Under the pieces are notes generated by a model, which saw only the letters and a list, made by a program, of their open reading frames with translations, ran no database searches and had not been told where the DNA came from. Below, in pieces: positions 10,271-23,703 of a stretch of DNA of 64,000 nucleotides (its first letter is position 1; every line of letters starts with the position of its first letter). Made by a program: the position numbers and the translations under genes. The DNA comes from Sepiola atlantica (Eukaryota > Mollusca > Cephalopoda > Sepiida > Sepiolidae), in assembly GCA_963556195.1 (NCBI GenBank), contig OY744532.1, positions 80,131,234 through 80,195,233 on the forward strand. Reading direction: 5' to 3'.

Positions 10271-11464
10271 CTCCAGTCATCTGCATACAGCTGTTTCGTT
10301 TCACAGCTACTAAATTTGGCTAGCCAAACAGGAGCATTATCTCTGATATTCGATATGTATGTTCGTGTGTATGAGCGCGTGTGAGTTAGCTAACATTGCT
10401 AAAACGCGTTTATTTATCGCTTTCAAACGAAAATGGCTTCAATTAATGTAAATAAACCGCTTTCGTTCTTCTAAACTAAAATGCCAGCCATTTTGTCTCG
10501 GATATCATTTATATAATTAGTGTTTACTGTACGGCTCAATTCGAATTTTAATGAAGAATTCATATCTTTCTGGATTCAATGACTCCTTACCTCGACGCTT
10601 GTTTAACTTGCAATAGAAGAAGCAAACATTGCGATCGCCACTAAAGAACTTGTCGCGGTAACAGGAAGAAAAAGCAAACACATTTAGCAGTTATAGAATA
10701 TGAAGTGTTCATATGCAAACATTGCGTCGATGGAAATCTCTCATTCTGATTTTTTTCTTTTCTTTTATTCGGCTGTTGGGATTCATTCTAAGAACAACTT
10801 CTAAATGTCTGTATATTGATATCTTTAGTTAGCGGTAAAGGGCGCTCTGCCTTTCCTTCATTATTTTCCCGTTCTTTATCTCTCAATCTATTATTATATT
10901 AAACTAGAAGAATACACATCTCAAGCCTGATACCATGAATTCATCAAACATAAACTTGTTTGCACCACTTCGATGCCCTTTTACGAAGATTAACATTAAT
11001 ATATAATAATACTAATCGTTGTGTCTATGATCCTTATTTAATTTATTTTTTAAAAATCTATTAAATGAGTCAACAATTGAATGCTAAATATAAAGAGGCT
11101 ATAAAAAGTAAATTTATATTCATGGAATCTGGCTTGATTCTTGTCTAATTACTATGTTCAATGCACATCTAAAATATTTGAATTATAAATTGGAGCTTGT
11201 TTCAATAACTTTCGCCCTTTAAAATACTCTAAAGAAACTGACATTTTAAGTATATTAATAAATTCATGCCTAATACCTGTTGTTAAAAGTTCACAGTAGT
11301 CGGTGACTATATTTTCAAAAAGCGCTTCCAACTCCTTTTGTCCCATTTGCATTAAAACAAATTGAAGTAATTATAGTTCAATTTTACCACGATTATGTAC
11401 AATATATTACCATACACAGATACCTAACTTTATGTACATAGAAATGTGATGCGATAGACGTTTA
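10271..11464. other. No recognised feature
   Basis: AT-rich sequence with a local hairpin (AGCTGTTTCGTTTCACAGCT, 10288-10307). No gene or repeat family recognised. Confidence 0.6.
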
Positions 11465-11465
11465 T

Positions 11466-11531
<66 letters not shown>
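11465..11531. repeat. (TA)n microsatellite
   Basis: More than 30 uninterrupted TA units. Confidence 0.95.
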
Positions 11532-11532
<1 letters not shown>

Positions 11533-11900
11533 CAGCATCATCTCTTGCAGGCAAGTATTGTTGAATATAAGAGACAACTTATGTCTTGATATCCTTTGGA
11601 AGATCCTTTCAATAGTCCGAATCAGGATTTTAGTTTCGGAGGGGAATTGGCTGATGAATTTGCCATAGTTTTAATTTGTGTCGCAAGTACATTCAGACAC
11701 ATCCGGGTCCATCTTCAGGGGAATGAGGATAATCAGGTACTGACCATATGTTAGTATTATAGATGGTTACAGCGGGGATTATGTAATAAGTACGAGACTA
11801 TACTTACAATGATAGACATTTTAGTATATTATTACTGATAGTAAATTTAATTCTATTAATTAATTATTGTTTTTATGGTTTTTATATATAAGGTTTCTAA

Positions 11901-11902
11901 TA

Positions 11903-11950
<48 letters not shown>
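11901..11950. repeat. (TA)n microsatellite
   Basis: TA run with flanking TGTA/TGCATG. Confidence 0.95.
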
Positions 11951-11952
<2 letters not shown>

Positions 11953-12956
11953 TGTATATAGCTTGATTCCTATATACTTTGATTACATGCATGCTAAAAT
12001 ATAGCTTAGTTTAAATATTTTAGGTAACTGTTATAATTAACTGAACATGTAACCTATTTCTTTTAGCTATCTATCTATTTTCTTTGCCTTTTTAAAAACG
12101 CAATTATGATTTAAAAAGTGTCGCATATTTCTTCATATCTATGTGAGCATTTAGAGAACGGGTGTTGCTGTTGTTTGACCGTAGTAAATTGCTTTACATA
12201 TGTTTGTAGGCTCCCACCACATACACGTATGCAAATTAGATGACTCAGTAATAAGTCTTTTCACCCTTGACAGAAAACATATTTTAACTAATTATGATAA
12301 TACATTTTAAAAAGTGATTATAATGAAAATGGTATTTTTTAGTAATTCCATAAAATACCTTCACAAATGTGTCACATATTTTTAATTTAATCAAACAGAC
12401 ATAAATAGTGGGCGTTGCTGTTATCAAACGGGTCACGGGTCGTCTAATATATTTGTAAATGTGTGTTTATATTAGGTTTCTCTTATAATTTAGCAGTATA
12501 TTGTTATTGTGTTTATTTTTTCTCGCGGATAGGCTTTTGTTACCCGCCCTTTTATTTTCGCTAGATCATTTCACATTTCAAATTGTTATTCTTAATTTTT
12601 TTGTTGTTTATCAATTATTGAAAATATATAAACTTTTTTATCACAACTATTATATAGTCGTAATGAAATCTTATATTTCTTATAACATTTAATCATAGGA
12701 ATTTATTTTTCGTTCGATGTTTGGAGATGTAAATTAATACAGAAATCCGACAATTTCCAATATTATTTTTATTCATTCCGTCTTTACTGATACTATGTAT
12801 CCTTGTTGTCTTAAGTAAAGAGTTTGTTTAGCAATGCTCATATTGCAACACTTTCTCTCTGTCTCTATTTTTGTTCAATTTTTCATCACATTGTCTCCCT
12901 ATTTTTACATTAGTTATAAAAACTCACAAATATAATCATCACGCGAACACGCATAC
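11951..12956. other. No recognised feature
   Basis: AT-rich. Only a 63-codon hydrophobic open frame (12501-12692) is present and it is composition-driven. Confidence 0.6.
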
Positions 12957-13090
12957 TTAGATTTGAAATACGTATATTAAGAGGATGTTTTTTTTATATG
13001 GAACTAATTAATAAGTATTCCATTCGAATTTCACGCCCACATAGTCAAATATTATTGATCCTCCATAAATTAAGCATTAACAAGTGCATT
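12957..13090. repeat. Direct repeat pair, copy 1
   Basis: Matches 13596-13720: shared GAAATACGTATAT, GAGGATGTTTTTT, TATGGA(A/G)CTAA, ACATAGTCAAA, ATTGATCCT and GCATTAAC. Confidence 0.75.
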
Positions 13091-13146
13091 CGCCTTCATA
13101 CAGACTGATACATAATCAGTGATAAACTATGAATACTCTTCCTCTC

Positions 13147-13206
13147 ATCCTTCTTCTACTTCTTTTTCTTCTTCTTCTTCTACTTCTTCTTTTTCTTCTT
13201 TTTTTA
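13147..13206. repeat. (CTT)n microsatellite
   Basis: Imperfect CTT/ACTT trinucleotide tract. Confidence 0.9.
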
Positions 13207-13595
13207 ACATTATTATTATTATATTGCGAAAAACTGGCACTTTTATTGTTACAAACCAAAAAATACTAGTTTGATACACCAACCCTTGCAGCGGAAAAAA
13301 ACGGATGTCCCATTTAGTTTGGTCCATTGATGTGGTCAGCCTCGTAAACGCAAAATAAACAACCAGCGAAGAGTAAAACGACACAGGTCGACTACATGGC
13401 ACTGATCAACAAAATCAAAATGTAGAATCTGTTTTCATTCCCAGAGTTCCAGTCGAATCTTATTCAGATATCGGCTCGTATCTGATCGTCTTGTTACTGA
13501 ACCGTATTAAATTACTGGCCCAATTCATTTTTCTATCTGTTAATAAGATGCTTATAAAAGTTTTACAAACTTCACAAGTCTACAGTACATATACT

Positions 13596-13720
13596 TAAAG
13601 TTGAAATACGTATATGCAGAGGATGTTTTTTATGGAGCTAAAAATAATTATTCCAGTCGGATTTCTCGCCAACATAGTCAAACAGCATTGATCCTTCCTT
13701 AAGCGAGCATTAACGAGTAC
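13596..13720. repeat. Direct repeat pair, copy 2
   Basis: Second copy of 12957-13090, about 640 bp away. Confidence 0.75.
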
Positions 13721-15855
13721 AGGTATTATAATGACCGCGACTTCGTTTGGCTGTTTGACAAACTTATCTAGTCCAGCTCTTGATAGGGTCAGCTGCTCAC
13801 ATATATGTTGCGGCCATTTTGTTAGGAAGCTTGACTGACTTCTTTATTACACTCGATCAATAAACCAGTCCAGACGTCAGATAACTCGACATCTGTATCC
13901 TAGTAATCATCTTGTAGAAGCCCTAAACCGTACCGATTAACCGACATAGGGTATCCATTTATACAGTCATTCACAGTTATAACAATATCCTTTTCAGGAG
14001 AATTCACAAATTACATGACTTGCAATCTCTGTGCCCTCTTTAAGACACACTCTGTCCGTTTCAGGGCAACATTCATGTCAGCCCCACTAACTCTTCTTTT
14101 GTTTGCGTTTTAACAAACGATTTTCATCATAGGAGAAGAGAGAGCTTAGCTGTCCACCGACTGCAATTCGATATCAAAAACATCATTGCAAATATTAGTC
14201 GAGCAGTAAAATCTACAACCACGTTCCTGCAATGCCGGTCAACAACTATACCTATTGTCAATTAGACAGTTATGTGTCCATCATGCTTTTCTACCCCTTT
14301 TCGCATTGTCGTTGCGGTTAAAAAGTCGTCTGGCGCTTAGCCGATTATTTGCTTTACGCAAAACTCCTATCTCATTTTTGTTCATTATTTGTTCTAGAAA
14401 TCAATGCACGATTCGCACATAAACAGTTGTAATATTTTATCATTATCTTACACGTTTTGTTTCGTTTCGTTTCGTTAGTAAAGTATGCAACTATTTTTAT
14501 TGATTTATTTCATTAATACTAGCTAATATATTCATTCTCTGAGCACAGATATTTACTAGTTAAAATTAATATTATATACATATGTATAATATCTGATAAT
14601 GTGTTATGTATTCCAGCCAAACCTAAAAGCTCTACTCAAAATAGGCCAGACTTTCTTTAATCTATTATTGAACGAAATTTAGCATTATATGGATTTATTA
14701 TTAAATATAAACAAACCAACTGATGCTATAGTCCACACTGTAAAACAAAATATATAATTCAACAGATAATTAGTGAGCGAATTTCTTAAAAAATAATGCA
14801 TTAAATTACTTGTTTTAGCCATACTTTCTAGAAACTTCAACTTCTGGGAGATGTTATTAACCTCCTACTGAACTACTTCCCACAACTGTTCTTGACTCGG
14901 TAAAAGTTTTCCTCGGAATTAACGAGAAATAATTACTTAAATATTTTCAATATAATAAAAATGAACGTTTTAATCGGGTCAACACATTACCTCAAGTGAA
15001 TAACTAGGCAACCATTTTTAATTATCTTAGCCGTATATGCAGGAGCATTGCTCCGTCGAAATATATATTTGTGATATTCACACCTCCGGAATAATTGGCA
15101 GAAGCCATTACTCTCAGATATCAACGTAGTCCTTTGCATTGATTACTATATTACGTCATATCAGTGACGGAAAAATCTCCTCACACAATTAGTCATTTGT
15201 ACGAATACTTTACGGATCATTTACTACAAACTTTTACGCATTCTTCATTTGAAGCTTACTGAATTATTCACACCCTTCCTTGTCATAACAGAAAGTAAAT
15301 GTATATATATCATTGATGTTTTTACATAGTTAACAACGCTGTTAGCCATATCTTTCAAATGTTAAGTAAGTTTCATTTTTCTACGTGTTTTAATCTACTG
15401 TTGTATATGAATTAGACTGATTTAAAAAGTTGTTTCACCGGTATTGAGAACAGTCATTTTCATCCTGTCGAAATTGTAGAGCAGATAAACCCCGCACTTT
15501 TTTTGTTTACTATTTCGGACTAACTCTCTTCACAGTTAACATACATGTTCCCACATTTGCTTTCTTAAGAGCAAAAATATAATTCTAAGTGGAATTCGTC
15601 TGCTTTATTCCAGCCATTCTGTTTTCCGGATTTCCTGGTAAATATTGATTATTTGTCACGGATTCATTTTAAAATAAAAATCTATTATTCTATGTAATAT
15701 TGTAAATCTGCAACAGAACATGCATATATTACATGCAGAACCACGTTTTTATCCATTCTCCTTTACGATATTATTGTGATCATTGTTTTTAGAACGTAGA
15801 TGCACTTCCGGGTCTTTTTCTACTTTTCATTCCCAATTTCTACTTTTCTTACTTT
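13721..15855. other. No recognised feature
   Basis: About 2.1 kb without a supported gene. A segment near 15014-15075 ends in GGAGCATTGCTCCGTCGAAATATATATTTGTG, comparable with the tail-like GGAGCATATATTTGCTAGTA near 6978, suggesting another decayed repeat. Confidence 0.5.
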
Positions 15856-15859
15856 ATTG

Positions 15860-16440
15860 GTCCCCCGATTTTTGAAATCGGGGACTTATGTTTTGAGGCA
15901 TGTCCGTCCGTCCGGATTTTTCTCCGCAACCATCCATTTAATTTCTCTGAAATTTTGCATGAAGTTATAATTTTGGTCAGGGTAGAAGGTGACATTCTCC
16001 GATTTCTGAAAAAAACATCTGGTTAGCCTCCCAGGTGGTCAAAATGCCCCGAAATGGCAAAAAATGACATTTTTTGCCCTATAACTTTTTATCTATCAAT
16101 TCAATTTCTCTTAAACTTGGCCAAAATGTGGAGGCAATTGTTCCTAATAGAAAATAAGTATCGCTGATCGTGGAAATAATCTGGTTTGCGCCCCCAGGGG
16201 CTCAAAAGCCCCCAAAATAGCAAAAATGACCCTTTTCTCCCATAACGTTTGATCTATCCATTCAATTTTTCGGAGACTTTGCCAACATGTAGAGGCAATT
16301 GTTCTGGATATAAAATGAGCATCATTGACCTTAGAAAAATTATGGTTCGCGCCCCCAGGGGGTCAAAGGGGGGTCAAAAATTCCCCAAATTGCCCAAATT
16401 TATTGCATTTTTCATTCGCCACATCGAGTCACCTACAGAG
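15860..16440. repeat. Element with internal 161-bp tandem repeats
   Basis: Begins with an inverted repeat CCCCCGATTT/AAATCGGGG (15872-15889) and GTCCGTCCGTCCGG. It then carries three diverged units of about 161 bp, each with TCAATTTxTCxxAxACTTxGCC, GAGGCAATTGTTC and GCCCCCAGGGGxTCAAA. Less AT-rich than its surroundings. The hairpin-plus-GTCCGTCCG head resembles dispersed repeats common in mollusc genomes; the class is unknown to me. Confidence 0.7.
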
Positions 16441-16474
16441 GGGGGGGGGCACGCAGGCGCGGCTTGTTTATATT

Positions 16475-18920
16475 TGATTGCTTCTAGTTGTTTCTTTTTT
16501 CTTTCTTTACTATACTTTCTCTTTCCTTGCAGTGTTTTTTAAATATTTTTCTTTCTCCTTTCAATTATTTACATCGTTATATTATCTTGTTCTTAGTGTT
16601 TTATATATTACTAGCAAACGTACCCGACCTTATACAATATTTCCTTTTGAGTATTTAAAACAGAAATTATAACCTAAGTCTACACCACTACCGCTCTCTC
16701 AATAAATATACATGCATGTATTTTTTTAATTGATTTTTTAAATTAAAAATAAAATGTCTTACAAATTCTGTCACGCTTAATCCCTAAATGAATGAATATT
16801 AAAAGAATGGATATTCCTTCCGACGACGGTTATGCTGAATGCATCAGTTCTCAGACTATGTCCTCTGTAGTTTTTGACTTCAGGTAGACACGCACAAGCA
16901 GACAGCTTCGTTTTATATCATAGTTTTTTATAGTATGTTTTTATATTACTACGTTATATTTATATTTCTGTAATTTAAATAACGCCTTTCTTAACGCTTC
17001 TCTATTTTATTATTTGTCCTATCTATTTATATCTAGATATGTTTCGTCATCGCGTTATTTGTTCATACGTTTCTTATTTTCATCTTTTCTAGCGCTTCCT
17101 CTTTCATTTCATCTTTTTTCTTTTCGGTCGGTTCTTTTTTCGATCATTTTGTCAATTTTCCTTCTTACATTCCTTGTTCATTTTTAATCTTTTATCTTCT
17201 TTTATCTTTCTTTCGGTGTTTTTTACTTTGTTTTTATTTGAGTTTTTCTTTCATTATTTCCCACTTACATTTTTTCTTTCTTCCTTTTTTATCTACTTCT
17301 TTATTTTCTTTTTTACATTTCTATCGTGCTTATTTATTTATTTCCCACTTACATTCTTTCATTCTTCTCTTTTTCTTTTATCTACTTTCTTTTCTTTTTT
17401 ACATTTCCTCCGTTCTTTATTTCTTTATTTCCCACTTACATTCTTTCTTTCTTCCTTTTTTATCTACTTCTTTCTTTTCCTTTTTACATTTCCTCCGTTC
17501 TTTATTTCTTTATTTCCCACTTACATTCTTTCATCCTACTCTTTTTCTTTTATCCACTTCTTTCTTTTCTTTTTTTACATTTCCTCTGTTCTTTATTTCT
17601 TTATTTCCTGCTTACATTCTTTCATTCTTCTCTTTTTCTTTTATCCACTTCTTTCTTTTTTTTATACATTTCCGTCGTTCTTTATTTCTTAATTTCCCCC
17701 TTACCTTTCTTTCTTTCTTTCTTTCTTCCCTTTCTGTTTACTTTTTGGGTTTCTTCAGACTTTTTCCTTTATCTTTGATTTTTCCTACTTACTTTACTTT
17801 CTTTATTATCTATTCTATTGTCTACTTTCTTTTCGTTTAACCTTTCCAAAATTGCCGCAGTAGGACAGTAGCGAGAGCTTCGTAGATAATGAGGGACCTA
17901 TTAAGTTGGCGTCTCTTTCTTAGACCTTGTATAGGAGGAAGAGACTAGTGGATGACGCACCAGCCCAGTTGTTGCAACAATAAATGGACAGATGGTGGCT
18001 TTGTAAAGATAAAGGGTAATTCCAGGTGTGATAAGTTAACTAGCACGGAAGAGAGAGCCCACTTTCTTCGCAGCAACCTTGACAATGTCTTCAAAGTATT
18101 TATTCCAATCCATGTGACCTGTGAATTGTAGATCGAGGAGTTTGATTGTTGGACTTTCAGATAGCGTGTTATTTGCCATGACAATCGGTTGTTATACTTA
18201 TTTCTTCTTATTTTACTGTGATACCTTTTTTCTCCACTTCTCTCTTCCTTTCCCCTATTTATCTCTATTCATTTTACTTCTTTTTTTAGTTTTCTCTCGT
18301 CCCATCTTATTTAACTCTTCTCTTTATTCATTCTCTCTGCATGTAACACTTTTTTGTTCATTTTATATCTTCTTTTTTGTTTCCTTTTCTACTTTTCTCG
18401 TCTTTTCACTTTTTTATTTATGTTTATGTTACTTCTTTCTTTTGAGTTTTTTAATTCCATTTTATTTTTCTCTACTCTTCTTATTTCCTTCTACTGATTT
18501 TAATATAACATATTATTGTTCTTGTGTTTCTTTCATCACATTCCTCGTCTTTTCAGCTTTTCTAACCCCTTTTCGTATTGTTTCCTTTATTTTGTACTTC
18601 ATTATTCTCTCCTTGTTTTTTTACTTTCGACATATTTTTCTCTTAACTTTATCTGTTCTTTATTTTTTAATACCTCTTATCTCTCTTTCATTATGTCTAT
18701 TTCTTTGTGTTTTATTTCATTCTTGAGTGGTTTCCTTCTTTATTACCAACTGTTCCTTTTCTTTCTGTCCATTTTATTGCCTAGTTCTTTTTTCTTCTAT
18801 TCATATATTATTGTCCTTTGTCATGTATTCACATTCTCACATTCTCATGACATACATCCAGTTTCCTGCAATTCTCTTGGTTGTTTGTAGTTCTTCCTTA
18901 CTTTTTCCTTTGTTTCATTT
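16475..18920. repeat. Long pyrimidine-rich (C/T) tract
   Basis: Plus strand strongly biased to T and C for about 2.4 kb, except for 16620-17000 and 17850-18190. The long Phe/Ser/Leu/Tyr-rich open frames in all + frames result from this composition and are not genes. Confidence 0.8.
17238..17710. repeat. Minisatellite, 83-91-bp units
   Basis: TTTCCCACTTACATTCTTTC recurs at about 17258, 17341, 17428, 17513, 17604 and 17692, with TTACATTTCCTCCGTTCTTT in each unit. Six imperfect copies. Confidence 0.85.

Positions 18921-18921
<1 letters not shown>

Positions 18922-18999
<78 letters not shown>
18922..18999. repeat. (TA)n microsatellite
   Basis: About 39 uninterrupted TA units. Confidence 0.95.
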
Positions 19000-19718
19000 C
19001 CTCTTCCTATTTCCAGCAAGTCGATTTGCTTCCCTGATATCCTGAATACTAACAACACTACATCAGAGAACATGGCCGCTATTTCATGAATAAACATTTA
19101 CCATCGATTTAATCAAATCCGAACGAATACCATTAGTTCGACTCTCGAAGGAAAACGCAGAACAATAACTTTTATTTTCTATGTATTCCATTTATTTGCT
19201 CTTCGAACCGCCTTTTTTAGATTTCAATTAATTTTCACACACACATTGGATTATTCCCAAATTACATATTTATCCCCATGTCAATAAATAATAGCAGTGT
19301 CTCAATTTGGTGGATTGATTTATCTATCGATATGTTTTTATTTCTGGGCGTTTGCTATCGATCCATTGGCGAACGTGTGTTTATTTTTTTAACTCTCGAT
19401 ACCAATTCCAATTTGTGTGTATATTTAATTACTCTCTGGGAATAAATGTCAGATTATGGTTTATATACCCCCCCCTCAAGAAGTGAAAGAAAGTTATTTA
19501 TGATTTGAATAATACTATTTTATTTTCAACTATACTTCACCGGATTTTACATTTTCTCAATATAAATTTTACTTTAGTTTTTATGGGTATATCTTCAATA
19601 AGAACCTTTCTTTTATTAAACAGTTTACACAAGAGTTTATGTGTTTTTTAAGGAAAGTTCAAGTCAATATTTCCGAAATATTATTTATAACTTTTGCGAG
19701 ACTGCATTAAAATAGGGG
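19000..19718. other. No recognised feature
   Basis: AT-rich, no gene or repeat recognised. Confidence 0.6.
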
Positions 19719-19815
19719 GTTAGGGTAAGGGTTAGGTTAAGGGTTAGGGTAAGGGCTAGAGTTATGGTTTGGGGTAGTGTTGAGATAAGGGTTAGGGTTA
19801 TGGTTGAGGTTTAAA
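19719..19815. repeat. Interstitial TTAGGG-like array
   Basis: GGTTAGGGTAAGGGTTAGG and variants (GTTAAGGG, GGGCTAGAG, GTTATGG). The flanks do not resemble the 4.9-5.6 kb telomere-like unit. Confidence 0.8.
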
Positions 19816-20527
19816 CACTGGCTAAAGGATATGTTAAAGTTGGTTTTCTCAACTGTTGTGTAATTCAAAAGACACGATTGGAAGTTAACAACATCTATTA
19901 AATAGTTTTGCGTCAATTATATATATATAAAAGATATTCATATAAAGGATTATGATAAATATCGTCGAACTGGAATACGATAGCCAAATAAATCTATCGT
20001 GTGAGATTTGAAACCACGGTGCAATAAGATATTGGAACTGCAAGCGTCACCTTTGCTTAAGTTTCCATAGATTTACCTAAAAACATTTTATTAATCATAC
20101 TAAATAATTTCCTCTCAATATAGACCTACACTAGTTCAGTTGACTAAAGTAAAGAGAAACATATAAACACATAAATATTAAATTTTAAAAATCTTATTCA
20201 AGTTAAAACATATTAGTGAGCATTAATTACATATCTTATAACGGTTGTTAATAAAAGGATGGATATTTTATCTTCAGAGTGCTCAATATTGAAAATTATT
20301 TTACGTAGTTTTTCCGTCGGAGAAGATGAAATGCTGAAAGGTCTGCACATTCGTTTTTAATGTTATAGTCACATATTTTAAATTTTAAATGTTTGTGTCA
20401 AAAAAAATGTCTAACAACTTCTGAAAGCAATACAGACATCGCATCAAAGTTACTGATCCCATATAAGTCCATGTCTGCGATTGGTTTAGCTGTTAAGGAA
20501 ATCTTTTAAACTGTGATTATATGACAC
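19816..20527. other. No recognised feature
   Basis: AT-rich unique-looking sequence. Confidence 0.6.
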
Positions 20528-20539
20528 ACGTACACATAT

Positions 20540-20598
<59 letters not shown>

Positions 20599-20687
20599 CA
20601 TATATGTGTGTATGTGTGTATATATGTGTATATATAAATATGTATACACATGTATATATATGTACATGTATATGTATATATATATAC

Positions 20688-20718
<31 letters not shown>

Positions 20719-20724
20719 TATACA
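20528..20724. repeat. (CA)n/(TA)n/(TGTA)n compound microsatellite
   Basis: CACACA, then TA and TATGTG/TGTATA interruptions. Open frames of Ile/Tyr/Cys/Val on both strands are artefacts. Confidence 0.95.
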
Positions 20725-20763
20725 TTTTATTCATACAAACATCATTAGTTGCATATGTGCATA

Positions 20764-20805
20764 CATGTTTCGGTTGTACTCTTCACAGAGAGTCAACCTC
20801 TTCAG
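20764..20805 (-). ncRNA. Hammerhead-like module with extended stem II
   Basis: Minus strand: CTGAAGA (20799-20805), then GGTTG and ACTCT paired with AGAGT and CAACC (10 bp, one bulged A, loop CTGTGA), then GAAA. A minimal stem III (AC/GT) and an A at the cleavage position follow. No pairing for stem I is visible. The (TA)n tract at 20528-20724 lies about 40 bp downstream. Probably a decayed module from a (TA)n-tailed retroelement. Confidence 0.55.
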
Positions 20806-20859
20806 ACCAAAGAAGACAGAGAAGTGAGATGAATTCGGAAAACTTTCCCTTTGAATAAC

Positions 20860-22040
20860 TTTTTTGAGGATCAGATATTTTTTATAATTTAGTATCGGGT
20901 TACATTCTTTACTTGTTAACTCTTTCAATTAGTTTCTATCTTTTTTATCATTTTTATTGCCTGCCTTCTAATTCTTTCCTATGTCTATGTTTTATCACCT
21001 ACCTAGCCTGGATTCTTTTTTCTCTATATAACACTTCAACGTTTTAATCTATTCACAAACATATTAAATCATAAATATCGTATCTTTATATAAAATACAC
21101 ACGTGTGCACAAATTAATAGATAACAAATGTTACATTATTGGCTTATAATAAGTTCTTAATAATCTTGATATATACGTTGTGTCGAAATCTCTTCGCCTC
21201 GTAAAACTCTTCGTCTGTTATTCCGAAACGGACGGCATTGTCACCTATGGGCCGATATGTCGTTTCTTAATTCGGTAAATTCCAACAGCCCGGGAACTAT
21301 TCGTACTGCCTTGTTGTGCTTCATTTCGCCTCGCTTTGCGTCGCGACTATTCGTACTAAGCTTGTCGCCTGCAGCTTGATATCTCTGTAGCCTGCTCGCC
21401 GCTGCTATCGCTAGTGGCTCCGTCGCCACCGCCATCATTCTTTTCGCTCGCTGTCGTGTGAACTACTAATTGCTTCCTTCGTGTTGGGACTGCTATCTTC
21501 GCTCTGAAATCAAACTTTCTTCAATAGATTTTAAAAAGTATGTTGCTGTTTACATTACAGCACTTTTTAATTTACTAACTAATTATCCGATAATGGAGAG
21601 GATCGTTGGAAAAGAGAGAGATAGAGAGAGAGGCCACACTAGTTAAAACCCCCAAGTTAATCACGTAATAACTTGCAAGGAAGGAAAAGGAGAGGGATTT
21701 CGTTTGGCCCTACTTGCTTATTTTGGGATTCGAAATCTCTTCTTTATAATAACAACATGATTGTGCGTTGTTCTCTCGTCGCTTCCAAATGAGAAACTGA
21801 TTAAATCTCAATTTAACTTTCCCACAGCGGAAAACTGACGTCACGAATCTCGTGATCAACACGCACATGTGACCCGATCTCTGACCTCGAGGTTACGTCA
21901 CTGTCTCCGCAAATCGTGGGAATACATCCACCAAGTTGCACAAGGTGACACAGCCACAAATCGCACAATTCAAACCCGACTTCCACAGATGCGTCCATCT
22001 CTCACAAGGTCACTATCAAACGTAAGTACATATATGAACG
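20860..22040. other. No supported gene
   Basis: 21170-21500 is relatively GC-rich, with a minus-strand frame (21241-21438) of 65 codons rich in Ala/Arg that could be a retroelement fragment, but I see no diagnostic motif. 21836-22020 contains a TGACGTCA site. Confidence 0.4.

Positions 22041-22045
<5 letters not shown>

Positions 22046-22106
<61 letters not shown>
22046..22106. repeat. (TA)n microsatellite
   Basis: Uninterrupted TA run. Confidence 0.95.
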
Positions 22107-22109
<3 letters not shown>

Positions 22110-22299
22110 TTCCCGAAACAGTTTTTCATGATAAACAACTGATGATCCCTTAAATAATGTTAGAAGCAAACTAATATAATAACTGTAAAAAATAAATTGA
22201 CTTACATGAGTGATTTTCCACTGAACGACTTGGGATTAAAAGTTTTTTAAATTTTGTTTTTCATATATATAGTTTTAATGGTTGAGAAACCTCCAAGTC

Positions 22300-22374
22300 T
22301 ATATATATATATATACATATATGAAAATGAATTAATATATATATACATATATATAAATATATATATATATATAT
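22300..22374. repeat. Imperfect (TA)n tracts
   Basis: Three short TA runs separated by ACATATATGAAAATGAATTA-type sequence. Confidence 0.9.
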
Positions 22375-22530
22375 TGAACTTTAATAAATTCTGATTAATT
22401 TCTTATTTTATTATGTCATTCAATTAACTTTATTGCTCTATACACTATATTGATCTTTGTTTTTGATCCTGATAGTCTACTGGTTAAAGATAATATTCAT
22501 ACATTTAAAGTATTATCTTACTCTCTCTCT

Positions 22531-22554
22531 TCTCTATTTCTCACTCTCTCTCTT

Positions 22555-22612
<58 letters not shown>
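22531..22612. repeat. (CT)n(TA)n compound microsatellite
   Basis: CTCTCT followed by TATATA. Confidence 0.95.
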
Positions 22613-22616
<4 letters not shown>

Positions 22617-22735
22617 TATATATGCACAGAATACCGCCTAAACTAAGGCAATCATCATTATGAACGTTACAATATATATTCAAGAATATTATTCAAAACA
22701 TGGGCACATTTATTTTTACAGGTCACTACTTTGGT

Positions 22736-22738
<3 letters not shown>

Positions 22739-22780
<42 letters not shown>
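22739..22780. repeat. (TA)n microsatellite
   Basis: Uninterrupted TA run. Confidence 0.95.
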
Positions 22781-22783
<3 letters not shown>

Positions 22784-23703
22784 AAAAAAATAAAGTGATC
22801 ATTGTGAATATCAGACTATGTATTCTCGGTAAACCAATGAGTAGCATCGGCGCATTATTTTATTTGTAGACTTTACCATTTAGAAGCTCTGACCACCTAA
22901 ATCTGCCCCTGTTTCCCAAATCTTCTGAACTAATTAACGGATCATAATACATTTTTAAATATATTCTACGTTAAGTAACATTGGCACATTTTTATTAAAT
23001 TACATATACATTTTTTGCGTATGTATATATGTAAACAAATATTTAACGTCCTTTTCGTGAAGCGATTTTTATGAATTTACAATATTTATATTCTCGGCCA
23101 ACCGCTGAGTTACATAAGCACCTAAGTTATTTGAAAATTTTACAATTGAGGAGTGCTCTCTAATATAACTGAAATCCCCCCCCCCCAAAAAAAAAACTTC
23201 AAAAATAAGTTAGATAAAAAACATTTACAGAAAATATTTGTTCAACATTAGATTTTAGTTATATAAATACTACATTTAAAAAAAGATTCAGTGTGCTCGT
23301 ATGACCGTCAATAATATAATAAGGTTACATCTTAAACTACTTGATTAATCATTATGAATTATGAAATATGCTCTAGGACGCAGGGTTGCTAACGTGCCCA
23401 CATTATTTATTTTTTGTAATCATAACAATTTAGGAAAGGGTCACGGACCATAGACCGTAAAGAAATAAGAATAAAACCCTTTGAATCCAAAACAAACTTA
23501 TATTTATTGCTTATGAACGTCGAGGGACAATAACTTTTCTTATCAATATATATATGAGGATTTTGGCAATTTAAATCGTACTTTAAATTCAATTAGTTTT
23601 TCTAAGATTTACATTTATTAATGTAAGTAATGAAAATATATTTATCTAGTTATTAAAAGGGATTATTGAACAGATGTGAAACAAATTTCTGTTGACTGTG
23701 CAA

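Noticed and set aside
17174..18890. Long Phe/Ser/Tyr-rich membrane-like proteins
   Set aside because: They come from a pyrimidine-rich tract and occur in all three + frames.
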